A stretch of DNA of 64,000 bases. It comes from Posidonia oceanica. Taxonomy: Eukaryota; Streptophyta; Magnoliopsida; Alismatales; Posidoniaceae. Location: assembly GCA_037176725.1 (NCBI GenBank), contig JAZBRS010000076.1, forward strand, positions 121,105,001 to 121,169,000, written 5' to 3'. Position 1 is the stretch's first letter; every line of letters begins with the position of its first letter. The notes below the pieces were generated by a model. The model was not told the origin of the DNA. It did no database searches and saw only the letters and a list, made by a program, of their open reading frames with translations. Below, piece by piece: positions 1 to 14,864 of this stretch. The position numbers were made by a program, and so were the translations under genes.

Positions 1-2660
1 CTCCTGACCTCTTCCGGTCATGATAAGGCTTGCTCTTATCATTCCTGACCTCTTCCGGGTCTTGATAGGGCTTGCACCTATCATTCTTGGCGGTCCGGTC
101 TTGATAAGGCTTACACTTATCATTCCAGACCACTTCCGGGTCTTGATAGGGCATGCACATATCATTCTTGGTGGTCCGGTCTTGACATGGCTTGCACTCA
201 TCATTCCTGACCTCTCCCTTGGTCAAGATAGGGCTTGCACCTATCAATCCTGGCGGTCCGGTCTTGATAAGGCTTGCACTTATCATTCCTGACATCTTCA
301 GAGTCATGAAAGGGCTTGCGCCAATCTTTCTTGGCGGTCCGGTCATGATAAGGCTTGCACTTATCATTCTTGACCTCTTCCGGGCCTTGATAGGGCTTGT
401 AGCTATCTTTCATGGCAGTCCGATCTTGATTAGGCTTGCACTTATCGTTCCTGACCTATTCCGGGTCTTGATAGGGCTTGCACCTACCATTCCTGGTGGT
501 CCGGTCGTGATAAGGCTTGCACATATCGTTGCTGACCTCTTTTGGGTCTTGACAGGGCTTGCTCCAAACATTCCAAGCGTTCCAGTCTTGATAAGGCTTG
601 CGCTTATCATTCCTGACCTCTTTCGTGTCTTGATAGCGCTTGCTCCTATCATTCTTGGCGGTCCGGTCATGTTAAGGCTTGTACTTATCATTCCTGACCT
701 CTCCAAGGGTCTTGATAGGGCTTGCACTTATCATTCCTGGCAGTCAGGTCTTGATAGGGCATGCACCTGTCATTCCTAGCGGTTCGGTCATGATAAGGCT
801 TGCACTAATCATTCCTGACCTCTTCCGCCTCTTGATAGGGCATGCACCAACCATACCAGGCGGTCCGATCTTGATAAGACTTGCACATATCATTCCTGAA
901 CTCTTCCGTGTCTTGATAGGACATGCACCTATCATTCCTAGCGGTTCGGCCTTGGTAAGTCTTGCACTTTTCATTCCTGACCTATTCCGGGTCTTGGTAG
1001 GGCTTGAACCTATCACTCCCGGCGGTCTGGTCTTGATAAGGCATGCTCTTATCATTCCTGACCTCTTCCGGGTCTTGATAGGGCTTGCACCTATCATTCT
1101 TGGCAGTCCGGTCTTGATAAGGCTTACACTTATCATTCCAGACCACTTCCGGGTCTTGATAGGGCATGCACATATCATTCTTGGTGATTCGGTCTTGACA
1201 TGGCTTGCACTCATCATTCCAGACCTCTCCCTTGGTCTAGATAGGGCTTGCACCTATCAATCCTGGCGGTCCGGTCTTGATAAGGCTTGCACTTATCATT
1301 CTTGACCTCTTCTAGGTCCTGAAAGGGCTTGCGCCAATCTTTCTTGGTGGTCCGGTCATGATAAGGCTTCCACTTATCATTCTTGACCTCTTCCGGGTCT
1401 TGATAGGGCTTGTAGCTATCTTTCCTGGCAGTCCGATCTTGATTAGGCTTGCACTTATCGTTCCTGACCTGTTCCGGGTCTTGATAGGGCTTGCACCTTC
1501 CATTCCTGGTGGTCCGGTCGTGATAAGGCTTGCACATATCGTTGCTGACCTCTTCTGGGTCTTGACAGGGCTTGCTCTAAACATTCCAAGCGTTCCAGTC
1601 TTGATAAGGCTTGCGCTTATCATTCCTGACCTCTTTCGTGTCTTGATAGCGCTTGCTCCTATCATTCTTGGCGGTCCGGTCATGTTAAGGCTGGTACTTA
1701 TCATTCCTAACCTCTCCAAGGGTCTTGATAGGGCTTGCACCTATCATTCCTGGCGGTCAGGTCATGATAGGACAAGCACCTATCATTCCTAGCGGTCCGG
1801 TCTTGATAAGGCTTGCACTAATCATTCCTGACCTCTTCCGCCTCTTGATAGGGCATGCACCAACCATTCCATGCGGTCCGATCTTGATAAGGCTTGCACA
1901 TATCATTCCTGAACTCTTCTGTGTCTTGATAGGACATGCACCAATCATTCCTGGCGGTTCGGCCATGGTAAGTCTTGCACTTTTCATTCCTGACCTATTC
2001 CGGGTCTTGGTAGGGCTTGAACGTATCACTCCCGGCGGTCTGGTCTTGATAAGGCTTGCTCTTATCATTCCTGGCCTCTCCCTTGGTCTAGATTGGGCTT
2101 GCACCTATCAATCCTGGCGGTCCGGTCTTGATAAGGCTTGCACTTATCATTCTTGACCTCTTCTGGGTCATGAAAGGGCTTGCGCCAATCTTTCTTGGCG
2201 GTCCGGTCATGATAAGGCTTGCACTTATCATTCTTGACCTCTTCCGGGTCTTGATAGGGCTTGTAGCTATCTTTCCTGGCAGTCCGATCTTGATTAGGCT
2301 TGCACTTATCGTTCCTGACCTGTTCCGGGTCTTGATAGGGCTTGCACCTACCATTCCTGGTGGTCCGGTCGTGATAAGGCTTGCACATATCGTTGCTGAC
2401 CTCTTCTGGGTCTTGACAGGGCTTGCTCCAAACATTCCAAGCGTTCCGGTCTTGATAAGGCTTGCACATATCATTCCTGAACTCTTTCGTGTCTTGATAG
2501 GACTTGCACCTATCATTCCTGGCGGTTCGGCCTTGATAAGTCTTGCACTTTTCATTCCTGACCTATTCCGGGTCTTGGTTGGGCTTGAACCTATCACTCC
2601 CGGCGGTCCGGTCTTGATAAGGCTTGCTCTTATTGTTCCTGACCTCTTCGGGTCTTGACA
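1..2660. repeat. Higher-order repeat block, ~1013/851 bp period
   Basis: A characteristic variant string (GACATGGCTTGCACTCATCA, then a CTCCCTTGGTC unit, then GAAAGGGCTTGCGCCAATC) recurs at about 190-330 and 1200-1340, 1013 bp apart. Part of it recurs 851 bp further on, at about 2065-2190. The difference of 162 bp is exactly two 81-bp dimers, so the third copy lost two units. Boundaries are approximate. Confidence 0.75.
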
Positions 2661-3269
2661 GGGCTTGCACCTATCATTCTAGGCGGTTCGGTCCTGATAA
2701 GGCTTACACTTAACATTCCAGACCTCTTCCAGTTCTTGATAGGGCATGCACATATCATTCATGGTGGTTCGGTCATGATAAGGCTTGCACTTGTCATTCC
2801 TGACCTCTCCCTTGGTCTGGATAGGGCTTGCACCTATCAGTCCAGGCGGTCCGGTCATGATGAGGCTTGCACTTATCAATCCTGACCTCTTCTGGGTCAT
2901 GATAGCGCTTGCGCCTTTCTTTCCTGGCGGTCCGGTCATGATAAGGCTTGCACTTATCATTCTGACCTCTTCCAGGTCTTGATAGGGCGTGTAGCTACCT
3001 TTCCTGGCGGTCCGATCGTGATTAGGCTTGCACTTATCATTACTGACCAGTTCCCGGTCATGATGGGGCTTGCACCTATCATTCCAGGCAGTCTGGTCTT
3101 GATAAGGCTTGCACTTATCGTTGCTGACCTCTTCTGGGTCTTGATAGGGCTTGCACCAAACATTCCAGGCAGTCCGATCATGATAAGTCCTGCACTTATC
3201 ATTCCTGACCTCTTTCGGGTCATGATAGCGCCTGCTCCTATCGTTCCTGGCGGTCCGGTCATGATAAGG

Positions 3270-6200
3270 CTTGCACTTATCATTCCTGACCTCTCCAAGG
3301 GTCATGATAGGGCTTGCACCTATCATTCTTAGCGGTCCGGTCTTGATAAGGCAAGCACTTATCGTTCCTGTCCTCTTCAAGTTCTTGATAGGGCTTGCAC
3401 ATATCATTCTTGGTGGTTCAGTCTTGATAAGGCTTGCACTTATCGTTCCTAACCTCTTCCTTGGTCTGGATAGGGCTTGCACCATTCAGTCCTGGTGGTT
3501 CGGTCTTGATGATGCTTGCACTTATCATTCCTGACCTCTTCTGGGTCATGATAGGGCTTGCGCCTATCTTTCCTAGCGGTCTGGTCATGATAAGGCTTGC
3601 ACTTATCATTCTTGACCTCTTCCGGGTCTTGATAGGGCGTGTAGCTAACTTTCCTGGCGGTCCGATCTTGATTAGGGTTGCTCTTATCGTTGCTGACCAG
3701 TTCTGGGTCATGATTGGGCTTGCACCTATCATTCCAGGTGGGCCGGTCTTGATAAGGCTTGCACTTATCGTTGCTGACCTCTTCTGGGTCTTGATAGGGC
3801 ATGCACCTTTCATTCCTGGCAGTCGGGTCATGATAAGGCTTGCACTTATCATTCTTGCCCTCTTCCGGGTCTTGATAGCGCTTGCACCTATCATTCCTGG
3901 CGGTCCGATCATGATAAGGCTTGCACTTATCATTCCTGACCTCTCCAAGGGTCTAGATAGGGCTTGCACCTACCATTCCTAGCGGTCCGGTCTTGATAAG
4001 GTTTGCACTTATCATTCCTGACCTCTTCTTGGTCATGATAGGGCTTGCGCCTATCATTCCTGGCGGTCCGACCTTGATAAGGCTTGCACTTAACAATCCA
4101 GACCTCTTCTTGGTCTTCATAGGGTTTGCACCTATCAGTCCTGGCGGTCTGGTCTTGATAGGGCTTGCACTTACCCTTCCTGACCTCTACCGAGTCCAGT
4201 TAAGGCTAGCACCTAACATTCCAGGCGGTCTGGTGTTAATTAGGCATGCACGTATCATTCCTGACCTCTTCCAGGTCTTGATAGGGCTTTCGCCTACCAT
4301 TCCTGGCGGTCCGGTCTTGATAAGGCTTGCACGTATCATTCCTGACCTCTTCCGTTTCTTGATAGGGCTTGCACCAATCATTCCTGGCGGTCCAATCGTG
4401 ATAAGGCATGCACGAATCAATCCTGACCTCTCCCTGGGTCTTGATAGCGCTTGCGCATTTCATTCCTGGTGGTCCTGTTTTGATAAGGCTTGCACTTATC
4501 ATTCCTGACCCCTTCCAGGTCTTGATAGTGCTTGTGCTTATCATTCCTAGCGGTCCGGATTTCAGAAGGCTTGCACTTATCATTCCTGACCACTTTCGGG
4601 TCTTGATGGGGCTTGCACTATCATTCCTGACGGTCCGGTCATGATATGGCTTGCACTTAACTTTCCTGACCACCTCTGGGTCTTGATAAGGCATGCACTT
4701 ATCATTCCTGACCTCTTCTGGGTCTTGATAGGGCTTGCACTAATCTTTCCTGGCGGTCCGGTCATGATAAGGCTTGCACATATCATTCCTGACCACTTCC
4801 AGGTCTTGATATGGCTTGAACCTATCACTCCCGACGGTCCGATCTTGATAAGGCTCGCTCTTATCGTTCCTGACCACTTCTAGGTCTTGACAGGGCTTGC
4901 GCCTATCATTCCTGGCGGTTCGGTCTTGATAAGGCTTACTCTTATCATTCCAGACCTCTTCTAGTTCTTGATAGGGCTTGCACATATCATTCGTGGTGGT
5001 TCGGTCTTGATAAGGCTTGCACTTATCATTCCAGACCTCTCCCATGGTCTGGATAGGGCTTGCACCTATCAGTCTTGGCGGTCCTGTCTTGATGAGGCTT
5101 GCACATATCATTCCTGACCACTTTTGGGTCATGATAGGGCATGCGCCTATCTTTCCTGGCAGTCCGGTCATGATGAGGCTTGCACTTTTCATTCCTGACC
5201 TCTTCCAGGTCTTGATAAGGCGTGTAGCTACCTTTCCTGGCAGTTCGATCTTGATTAGGCTTGCAGTTATCATTGCTGACCAGTTCCGGGTCAGGATCGA
5301 GCTTGCACCTATCATTCCAGGCGGTCTGGTCTTGATAAGGCTTGCACTTATCGTTGCTGACCTCTTCTGGGTCTTGAGAGGGCTTGCACCAAAAATTCCT
5401 GGCGGTCCGGTCATGATAAGGCTTGCACTTATCAGTCCTGACCTCTTCCAGGTCTTGATAGTGCTTGCTCCTATCATTCCTGGCGGTCTGGTCATGATAA
5501 GGCTTGAACTTATCATTCCTGACCTCTCTAAGGGTCTAGATAGGGCTTGCACCTATCATTCCTAGCAGTCTGGTCTTGATAAGGCTTGCACTTATCATTC
5601 CTGACCTCTTTCAGTTCTTGATAGGGCTTGCACAAATCATTCTTGGTGGTTCGGTCGTGATAAGGCATGCACTTATCATTCCTGACCTCTCCCTTGGTCT
5701 GGCTAGGGCTTGCACCTATCAGTTGTGGCGGTCCGGTCTTGATGAGGCTTGCACTTAACATTCCTGACCTTTTCTGGGTATTGATAGGGCTTGCGCCTAT
5801 ATTTCCTGGCGGTCCGGTCATGATAAGGCTTGCTCATATCATTCCTGACCTCTTCTGGGTCATGATCGGGCATGTAGCTTCCTTTCTTGGCGGTCCGATC
5901 TTGATTGGGCTTGCAATTATCATCGCTGACCAGTTCCGGGTCATGATAGGGCATGCACCTATCATTCCTGGCGGTCTGGTCTTGATAAGGCTTGCACCTT
6001 TCGTTGCTGACCTCTTCTGGGTCTTGTTAGGGCATGCACCTAACATTCTCGGCGGTTCGGTCATGATAAGGCTTGCACTTATCCTTCCTGACCTCCTCCG
6101 GGTCTTGATAGCGCTTTCTCTTATCATTCCTGGCGGTCCGGTTATGAGAAGGCTTGCACTTATCATTCCTGACCTCTCCAAGGGTCTTGATAGGGCTTGC

Positions 6201-9200
6201 ACCTATCATTCCTAGCGGTCCGGTCTTGATAAGGCTTGCACTTATCATTCCTGACCACATCATGGTCATGATAGGGCTTGCTCATTTCATTCCTGGCGGT
6301 CCGGTCTTGAGAAGGCTTGCACTTAACAATCCAGACCTCTTCTTGGTCTTGATAGGGCTTGCACCTATCATTCCGAGCTGTCTGGTCTTGATAAGGCTTG
6401 CACTTAATATTCCTGACCTCTACCGGGTCTAGATAAGGCTAGCACCTAACATTCCAGGCGGTCTGGTCATGATAAAGCATGCACATATCAATCCTGACCT
6501 CTTCCGCGTCTTGATAGGGCTTGCGCCTACCATTCCTGGCGGTCTGGTCATGATCAGGCTTGCACTTATCATTCCTGACCTCTTCCGTTTCTTCATGGGG
6601 CTTGCACCAATCATTCTTGGTGGTCTAGTCATGATAAGGCTTGCTCGAATCAATCCGGACCTCTCTCTGGGTCTTGATAGTGCTTGCACATGTCATTCCT
6701 GGTGGTCCTGTTTTGATTAGGCTTGCAGTTATCATTCCAGACCTCTTCCAGGTCTTGATAGGGCTTGCGCCTATCATTCCTGGCTGTCCAGTCTTCAGGA
6801 GGCTTGCACTTTTCATTCCTGACCACTTTCGGGTCTTGATTGGGCTTGCACCTATCGTTCCTGACGGTCCGGTCTTGATAGGGCTTGCACTTATCTTTCC
6901 TAACCTCCTCTGGGTCTTGATAAGGCATGTACTTATCATTCCTGACCTCTTCTGGGTCTTGATAGGGCTTGCACTAATCTTTCCTGGCGGTCCGGTCATG
7001 ATAAGGCTTGCACATATCATTCCAGACCTCTTCCGTATCTTGATAAGGCTTGAACCAATCACTCCCGGCGGTCCGGTCCTGATACGGCTTGCTCTTATCG
7101 TTCCTGACCGCTTCCCGGTCTTGACAGGGCTTGCACCTATCATTCCTGGCGGTTCGGTCCAGATAAGGCTTACACATATCATTCTAGACCTCATCCAGTT
7201 CTTTATAGGGCTTGCACATATCATTCGTGGTGGTTCGGTCTTGATAAGGCTTGCACTTATCATTCCTGACCTCTCCCTTGGTCTGGATAGGGCTTGCACC
7301 TGTCAGTCTTGGCGGTCCGGTCTTGATGAGGCTTGCACTTATCATTCCTGACCTCTTCTGGGTCATGATAGGGCTTGCGCCTATCTTTCCTAGCGGTCCG
7401 GTCATGATAAGGCTTGCACTTACCATTCCTGACCTCTCCCGGGTCTTGATAGGGCGTGTAGCTACCTTTCCTGGCTGTTCGATCATGATTAGGCTTGCAC
7501 TTATCATTGCTGACCAGTTCTGGGTCATGATCTAGCCTGCACGTATCATTCCAGGCGGTCTGGTCTTGGTAAGGCTTGCACTTATCGTTGCTGACCTCAT
7601 CTGGGTCTTGAGAGGGCTTGCACCTAAAATTCCAGGCGGTCCGGTCATCATTAGGCTTGCACATATCAATCCTGACCTCTGCCGGGTCTTGATGGTGCTT
7701 GCTCCAAACATTCCTAGCAGTCTAGTCTTGATAAGGCTTGCGCTTATCATTCCTGACCTCACCTAGGGTCTAGATAGGACTTGCACCTATCATTCCTAGC
7801 TGTCCGGTCTTGATAGGGCTTGCACTTATCATTCCTGACCTCTTTCAGTTCTTGATAAGGCTTGCACATATCATTCTTGGTGGTTCGGTCTTGATAAGGC
7901 TTGCACTTATCATTCCTGACCTCTCCTTTGGTCTGGCTAGGGCTTGCTCCTATCAGTCCTGGCGGTCCGATCTTGATGAGGCTTGCACTTAACATTCGTG
8001 ACCTCTTCTGGGTCATGATAGGGCTTGCGCCTATTTTTCCTGGCGGTCTGGTCATGATAAGGCTTGCACTTACCATTCCTGACCACTTCTGGGTCTTGAT
8101 AGGGCATGTAGGAACCTTTCCTGGCGGTCCGATCTTGATTAGGCTCGCACGTATCACTGCTGACCAATTCCGGGTCATGATAGGGCATGCACCTATCATT
8201 CCAGGCGGTCTGATCTTGATAAGGCTTGCACTTTTCGTTGCTGACCTCTTCTGGGTCATGATAGGGCATGCACCTTACATTCCTGGCGGTCCGGTCATGA
8301 TAAGGCTTGCACTTATCATTCCTGCCCTCTTCCGGGTCTTGATAGGGCTTGCTCCTATCAATCCTGGCGGTCCGGTCATGATAAGGCTTGCACTTATCAT
8401 TCCTGACCTCTCCAAGGGTCTTGATAGGGCTTGCACCTACCATTCCTAGCGGTCCGGTCTTGATAAGGCTTGCACTTATCATTCCTGACCTCTTCTTGGT
8501 CATGATAGGGCTTGCGCCTATCATTCCAGGCGGTCGAGTCTTGATAAGGCCTACACTTAAAAATCCAGACCTCTTCTAGATCTTGATAGGGTTTGCACCT
8601 ATCATTCCTGGCGGTCTGGTCTTGATAAGGCTTGCACTTACCATTCTTGACCTCTACCGGGTCTAGATAAGGCTAGCACCTAACATTCCAGGCGGTCTGG
8701 TCTTAATAAGGCATGCACGTATCATTCCTGACCTCTTCCGGGTCTTGATAGTGCTTGCGCCTACCATTCCTGGCGGTCTGGTCTTGATAAGGCTTGCACT
8801 TATCATTCCTGACCTCTTCTGTTTCGTGATAGGGCCTGCACCAGTCATTCCTGGCGGTCCAATCGTGATAAGGCGTGCACGAATCAATCCTGACCTCTCT
8901 CTGGGTCTTGATAGCACTTGCACATATCATTCCTGGTGGTCTTGTTTTGATAAGACTTGCACTTATCATTCCTGACCTCTTCCTGGTCTTGATAGGGCTT
9001 GCGCTTATCATTCCTGGCGGTCCAGACTTCAGAAGGCTTGCACTTATCATTCCTGACCACCTTCGGGTCTTGATGGGTCTTGCACCTATCGTTCTTGATG
9101 GTCCGGTCTTGATATGGCTTGCACTTAACTTTCCTGACCACCTCTAGGTCTTGATAAGGCATGCACTTATCATTCCTGACCTCTTCTGGGTCTTGATAGG

Positions 9201-11400
9201 GCTTGCACTAATCTTTCCTGGCGGTCAGATCATGATAAGGCTTGCACATATCATTCCTGATCTCTTCCGGGTCTTGATAAGGCTTGAACCTATCACTCCC
9301 GACGGTCCGATCTTGATTAGGCTTGCTCTTATTGTTCCTGACCACTTCCAGGTCTTGACAGGGCTTGCACCTATCATTGCTGGCAGTTCGGTCTTGATAA
9401 GGCTTACACTTATCATTCCAGACCTCTTCCAGTTCTTGATAGGGCTTGCACATATCATTCTTGGTGGTTCGGTCTTCATAAGGCTTGCACTTATCATTCC
9501 AGACCTCTCCCAAGGTGTGGGTAGGGCTTGCACCTATCAGTCTTGGCGGTCCGGTCTTGATGAGGCTGCACTAATCATTCCTGACCTCTTCTGGGTCATG
9601 ATAGGGCTTGCGCCTATCTTTCCTGGCGGTCCGGTCAGGATAAGGCTTGCACTTTTCATTCGTGACCTCTTCTGACTCTTGATAGGGCGTGTAGCTACCT
9701 TTCCTGGTGGTCCGATCTTGATTAGGCTTGTACTTATCATTGCTGACCAGTTCCGGGTCATGATCGAGCTTGCACCTATCATTCCAGGCGGTCTGGTCTT
9801 GATAAGGCTTGCACTTATCAATGCTGACCTCTTCTATGTCTTGAGAGGGCTTGCACCTAAAATTCCTAGTGGTCCGGTCATGATAAGGCTTGCACTTATC
9901 ATTCCTGACCTCTTCCGGGTCTTGATAGTGCTTGCTCCAATCATTCCTGGCGGTCCGGTCATGATAAGACTTGAACTTATCATTCCTGACCTCTCCAGTT
10001 CTTGATAGGGCTTGCACATATCATTCTTAGTGGTTCGGTCTTGATAAGGCTTGCACTTATCATTCCTAACCTCTCCTTTGGTCTGGCTAGGGCTTGCTCC
10101 TATCAGTCCTGGCGGTCCGATGATGATGAGGCTTGCACTTAACATTCCTGACCTCTTCTGTGTCATGATTGGGCTTGCGCCTATCTTTCCTGGCGGTCCG
10201 ATCATGATAAGGCTTGCACTTAGCATTCCTGACCACATCTGGGTCTTGATAGGGCAAGTAGCAACCTTTCCTGGCGGTCCGATCTTGATTTGGCTTGCAC
10301 TTATCATTGCTGACCAGTTCCGGGTCATGATAGGGCATGCACCAATCATTCCATGTGGTTTGGACTTGATAAGGCTTGCACTTTTCGTTGTAGACCACTT
10401 CAGGGTCCTGATAGTGCTTGCACCTATCATTCCCGACGGTCCGGTCATGATAAGGCTTGCACTTATCATTCCTGACCTCTTCCGGGTCTTGATAGCGCTT
10501 GCTCCTATCATTCCTGGCGGTCCGGTCATGATAAGGCTTGCACTGATCATTCCTCACCTCTCCAAGGATCTTGATAGGGCTTGCACCTATCATTCCCAGC
10601 GGTCCGGTCTTGATACGGCTTGTACTTATCATTCCTGACCTCTTCTTGGTCAAGAGAGGGCTTGCGCCTATCATTCCTAGCGGTCCGGTCTTGATAATGC
10701 TTGCACTTAACAATCTAGAACTGTTATAGGTCATGATAAGGCTTGCACCTATCATTCTGGGCGGTCTGGTCTTGATAAGGCTTGCACTTACCATTCCTGA
10801 CCTCTACCGGGTCTAGATAAGGCTAGCACCTAACATTCCAGGCAGTCTGGTCTTGATAAGGCATGCACATATCAATCCTGACCTCTTCCGGGTCTTGATA
10901 GGGCTTGCGCCTATCATTCCTAGTGGTCCGGTCTTGATAAGTCTTGCACTTATCATTCCTGTGCACTTCTGTTTCTTGATAGGGCTCGCACCAATCATTC
11001 CTGGCGGTCCGATCATGATAAGGCTTGCACGAATCAATCCTGACCTCCCACTGGGTCTTGATAGTGCTTGTACATATCAATCCTGGTGGTCCTGTTTTGA
11101 TAAGGCTTGCACTTATCATTCCTGACCTCTTCCGGGTCTTGATAGGGCTTGTGCCTATCATTCCTGGCGGTCCGGTCTTCAAAAGGCTTGCACTTATCAT
11201 TCCTGACCACTTTCGGGTCATGATTGGGCATGCACCTATCGTTCCTGGTGGTCCGGTCTTGATATGGCTTGCACTTATCTTTCCTGACCTCCTCCGGGTC
11301 TTGATAAGGCATGCACTTATCATTCTTGTCCTCTTCTGGGTCTTGATAGGGCTTGCACTAATCATTCCTGGCGGTCTGGTCATGATAAGGCTTGCACATA
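3270..11400. repeat. Higher-order repeat block, ~2234 bp period
   Basis: Recognisable variant groups recur at a fixed spacing. Units with CTCTCCCTTGGTCTGG followed by TAGGGCTTGCACCTATCAGT start near 5017 and 7251 (2234 bp apart). Their TGGCTAGGGCTTG relatives start near 5667, 7901 and 10051 (2234 and 2150 bp). Units with CTCTCTGGGTCTTGATAG..CTTGC start near 4408, 6641, 8875 and 11025 (2233, 2234, 2150 bp). The last copy is 84 bp short, about one dimer. Edges are approximate. Confidence 0.8.
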
Positions 11401-11879
11401 TCATTCCTGACCTCCTCTGGGTCTTGATAGCGCTTGCTCTAATCATTCTGGTGGTCCGGTCATGATAAGGCTTGCACTTATCATTCCTGACCTCTTCCGG
11501 GTCTTGTTTGGGCTTGCACCTATCATTCCTAGCAATCCGATCATGATATGGCATGCACTTATCATCCCTGACCTCTTCTAGGTCTTGATAGGGCTTGCTC
11601 CAATTGTTGCTGGCGGTCCGGTCTTGATAAGGCATGCACTTATCATCCCTGACCTCTTCCGGGTCTAGATTAGGCAAGCACCTAACAATCCTGGCGGTCC
11701 GGTCTTGATAAGGCATGCACTAATCATTCCTGACCTCTTTCGGGTCTTGATAGGGCTTGCGCCAAACATTCCGGGCGGTCCGGTCATGATAAGGCTTGCT
11801 CTTCTCAATCCTGACCTCTTCTGGGTCTTGAATGGGCTTGCACAAATCATTCCTGGTGGTCCGGTCATGATTAGGGTTA

Positions 11880-14864
11880 CATGAATCACTCCTGACCTCT
11901 CTCTATGTCATGATTGCGCTTGCACCTTTTATTTCGAGTGGTCCGGTTTTGATAAGGCTTGCACTAATCATTCCTGAACTCTTCCGAGTCTTACTAGGGC
12001 ATGCGCCTATCATTCTTGGCGGTCCGGTCTTGATAAGGCTTGCACTTATCATTCCTGACATCTTCCGGGTCTTGATTGGGCGTGCACCTATCAATCCTAG
12101 CGGTTCGGTCTTGATAAGGTTTGCACCTATCAGTCCTGGCGGTCTGGTCTTGATAAGGCTTGCACTTATCAATCCTGACCTCTTACTGGTCTGGATAGGG
12201 CTTGCACCTAGCATTCCTCGCAGTCTGGCCTTGATAAGGCTTGCAGTTATCATTCCTGACATCTTCCGAGTCTTGATAGTGCTTGCACCTATCATTCCTG
12301 GCGGTCCGGTCTTGATATGGCTTGCACTTATCACTCTTGACCTCTTCCGGGTCTTGGCAGGGCTTGCACCTATCATTTCGGGCGGCCCGGTCCTGATAAG
12401 GCATGCACTTAACATTCCTGACCTCTTCTGGGTCTTGATAGGGCTTGCACCCATCATTCCGGGCGGTTCGGTCATCATAAGGCAAGCACTTATCATTCCG
12501 GACCGCCTCCGGGTCTTGATAGGGCTTGCACTTATCATTCCTGACCTCTTCCGAGTCTTGATAGGGCTTGCACCAATCATTCCTGGCGGTCCAGTCGTGA
12601 TAAGGCTTGCACGAATCATTCCTGACCTCTCTCTGGGTCTTGATAGCGCTTGCACATATTATTCCTGGCGGTCCTGTTTTGATAAGGCTTGCACTAATCA
12701 ATCCTGTCCTCTTCCGGGTCTTGATAGGGCTTGCGCCAATCATTCCTGGTGGTCCGGTCTTGATAAGACTTGCACTTATCATTGCAGACCTCTTCCAGCT
12801 CTTGATAAGGCTTGCACCAATCATTCCTGGCGGTTCGCTCATGATGAGGCATGCACTTATCATTCCTGACCTCATCCTGGTCTTGACAGGGCTTGCACCT
12901 ATCATTTCTGGCGGTCCGGTCATGATAAGGCTTGCACTTATCATTCCAGACTTCTTCCGGGTCTTGATAGCGCTTGCACTAATCATTCCTGGCAGTCTGG
13001 TCTTGATAAGGCTTGCACTTATCATTCCAGATCTCTTCCAGGTCTTGATAGGGCTTGCACCTATCATTCCAAGCAATCCGGTCATGATAAGGCAAGCACT
13101 TATCATCCCTGACCTCTTCCAGGTCTTGATAGGGCTTGCTCCAATCGTTGCTGGCGGTCCGGTCTTGATAAGGCATGCACTTATCATCCCTGACCTCTTC
13201 CGGGTCTAGATTTGGCAAGCACCTAACAATCCTGGCGGTCCGGTCTTGATAAGGCATGCACTTATCTTTCCTGACCTCTTTTAGGTCTTGATAGGGCATG
13301 CTCCAAACATTCCGGGCGGTCCGGTCATGATAAAGCTTGCTCTTCTCATTCTTGACCTCTTCTAGGTCTTGATTGGGCATGCACTAATCATTCCTGGTGG
13401 TCCGGTCATGATTAGGGTTGCAAGAATCATTCCAGACCTCTCTCTGGGTCTTGATTGCGCTTGCACCTTTTATTCCTAGTGGTCCGGTTTTGATAAGGCT
13501 TGCACTAATCATTCCAGAACTCTTCCGAGTCTTGCTAGGGCATGCACCTATCATTCTTGGTGGTCCAGTCTTGATAAGGCTTGCACTTATCATTCCTGAC
13601 GTCTTCCGGGTCTTGATTGGGCGTGCACCTATCAATCCTGGCGGTCCGGTCTTGATAAGGCATGCACCTATCAATCCTGGCGGTCTGGTCTTGATAAGGC
13701 TTGCACTTATCAATCCTGTCCTGTTACGGGTCTGGATAGGGCTTGCACCTACCATTCCTGGCAGTCTGGCCTTGATAAGGCTATCAGTTATCATTCCTGA
13801 CAACTTCCGGGTCTTGATAGTGCTTGCACCTATCATTCCTGGCAGTCTGGTCATGATATGGCCTGCACTTATCACTCCTGACCTCTTCCGGGTCTTGGCA
13901 GGGCTTGCATCTATCATTTCGGGCGGCCCAGTCCTGATAAGGCTTGCACTTAACATTCCTGACCTCTTCCGGGTCTTGATAGGGCTTGCACCCATCTTTC
14001 CTGGCGGTTCGGTCTTCATAAGGCAAGTACTTGTCATTCCGGACCTCCTCCGGGTCTTGATAGGGCATGCACTTATCATTCCTTACCTCTTCCAAGTCTT
14101 GATAGGGCTTGCAACAATCATTCCTGGCGGTCCAGTCGTGATAAGGCTTCCACGAATCATTCCTGACCACTCTTTGGGTCTTGATAGTGCTTGCACATAT
14201 CATTCCTGGCGGTCCTGTTTTGATAAGGCATGCACTAATCAATCCTGACCTCTTCTGGGTCTTGATAGGGCTTGCGCCAAACAATCCTGGCGGTCCGGTC
14301 TTGATAAGGCTTGCACTTATCATTGCAGACCTCTTCCAGGTCTTGATAGGGCTTGCACCAATCATTCTTGGCGGTTCGCTCATGATGAGGCATGCACTTA
14401 ACATTCCTGTCCTCATCCTGGTCTTGACTGGGCTTGCACCTATCATTCCTGGTGGTCCGGTCATGATAAGGCTTGCACTAATCATTCCTGACCACTCCCT
14501 AGCTCTTGATAGGGCGTGCACCTATCATTCCTGGCGGTCAGGTCATGATAAGGCTTGCACTTATCATTCCTGACCTCTTCTGAGTTTTGATAGGGCGTGC
14601 GGCAATCATTCCTGGCGTTCCGTTCTTGATAAGTATTGCACTAAGCGTTCCTGACCTCTTCTGGGTCTTGATAGGGCTTGCACCTACCATTCTTGGCGAT
14701 CCGGTCTTGATAAGGCTTGCTCTTATCATTCCTGACCTCACCCTAGGTCTTGATAGGGGTTGCACCTATCATTCCTGGCGGTCCGGTCTTGATGAGGCTT
14801 GCACATATCAATCCAGACCACTTCTGGTCATGATAGGTTTTGCACCTATCATTCCAGGCGGTCT
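11880..14864. repeat. Higher-order repeat block, ~1541 bp period
   Basis: The variant TGATTGCGCTTGCACCTTTT, followed by a half-B unit with GTCCGGTTTTGAT, occurs with its TGCACCTTTT at 11921 and 13462 (1541 bp apart, about 19 dimers). It recurs at 15409, 1947 bp on, which is about five dimers longer. The neighbouring units follow in the same order in both full copies. A further copy lies at 63781 near the right edge. Confidence 0.75.
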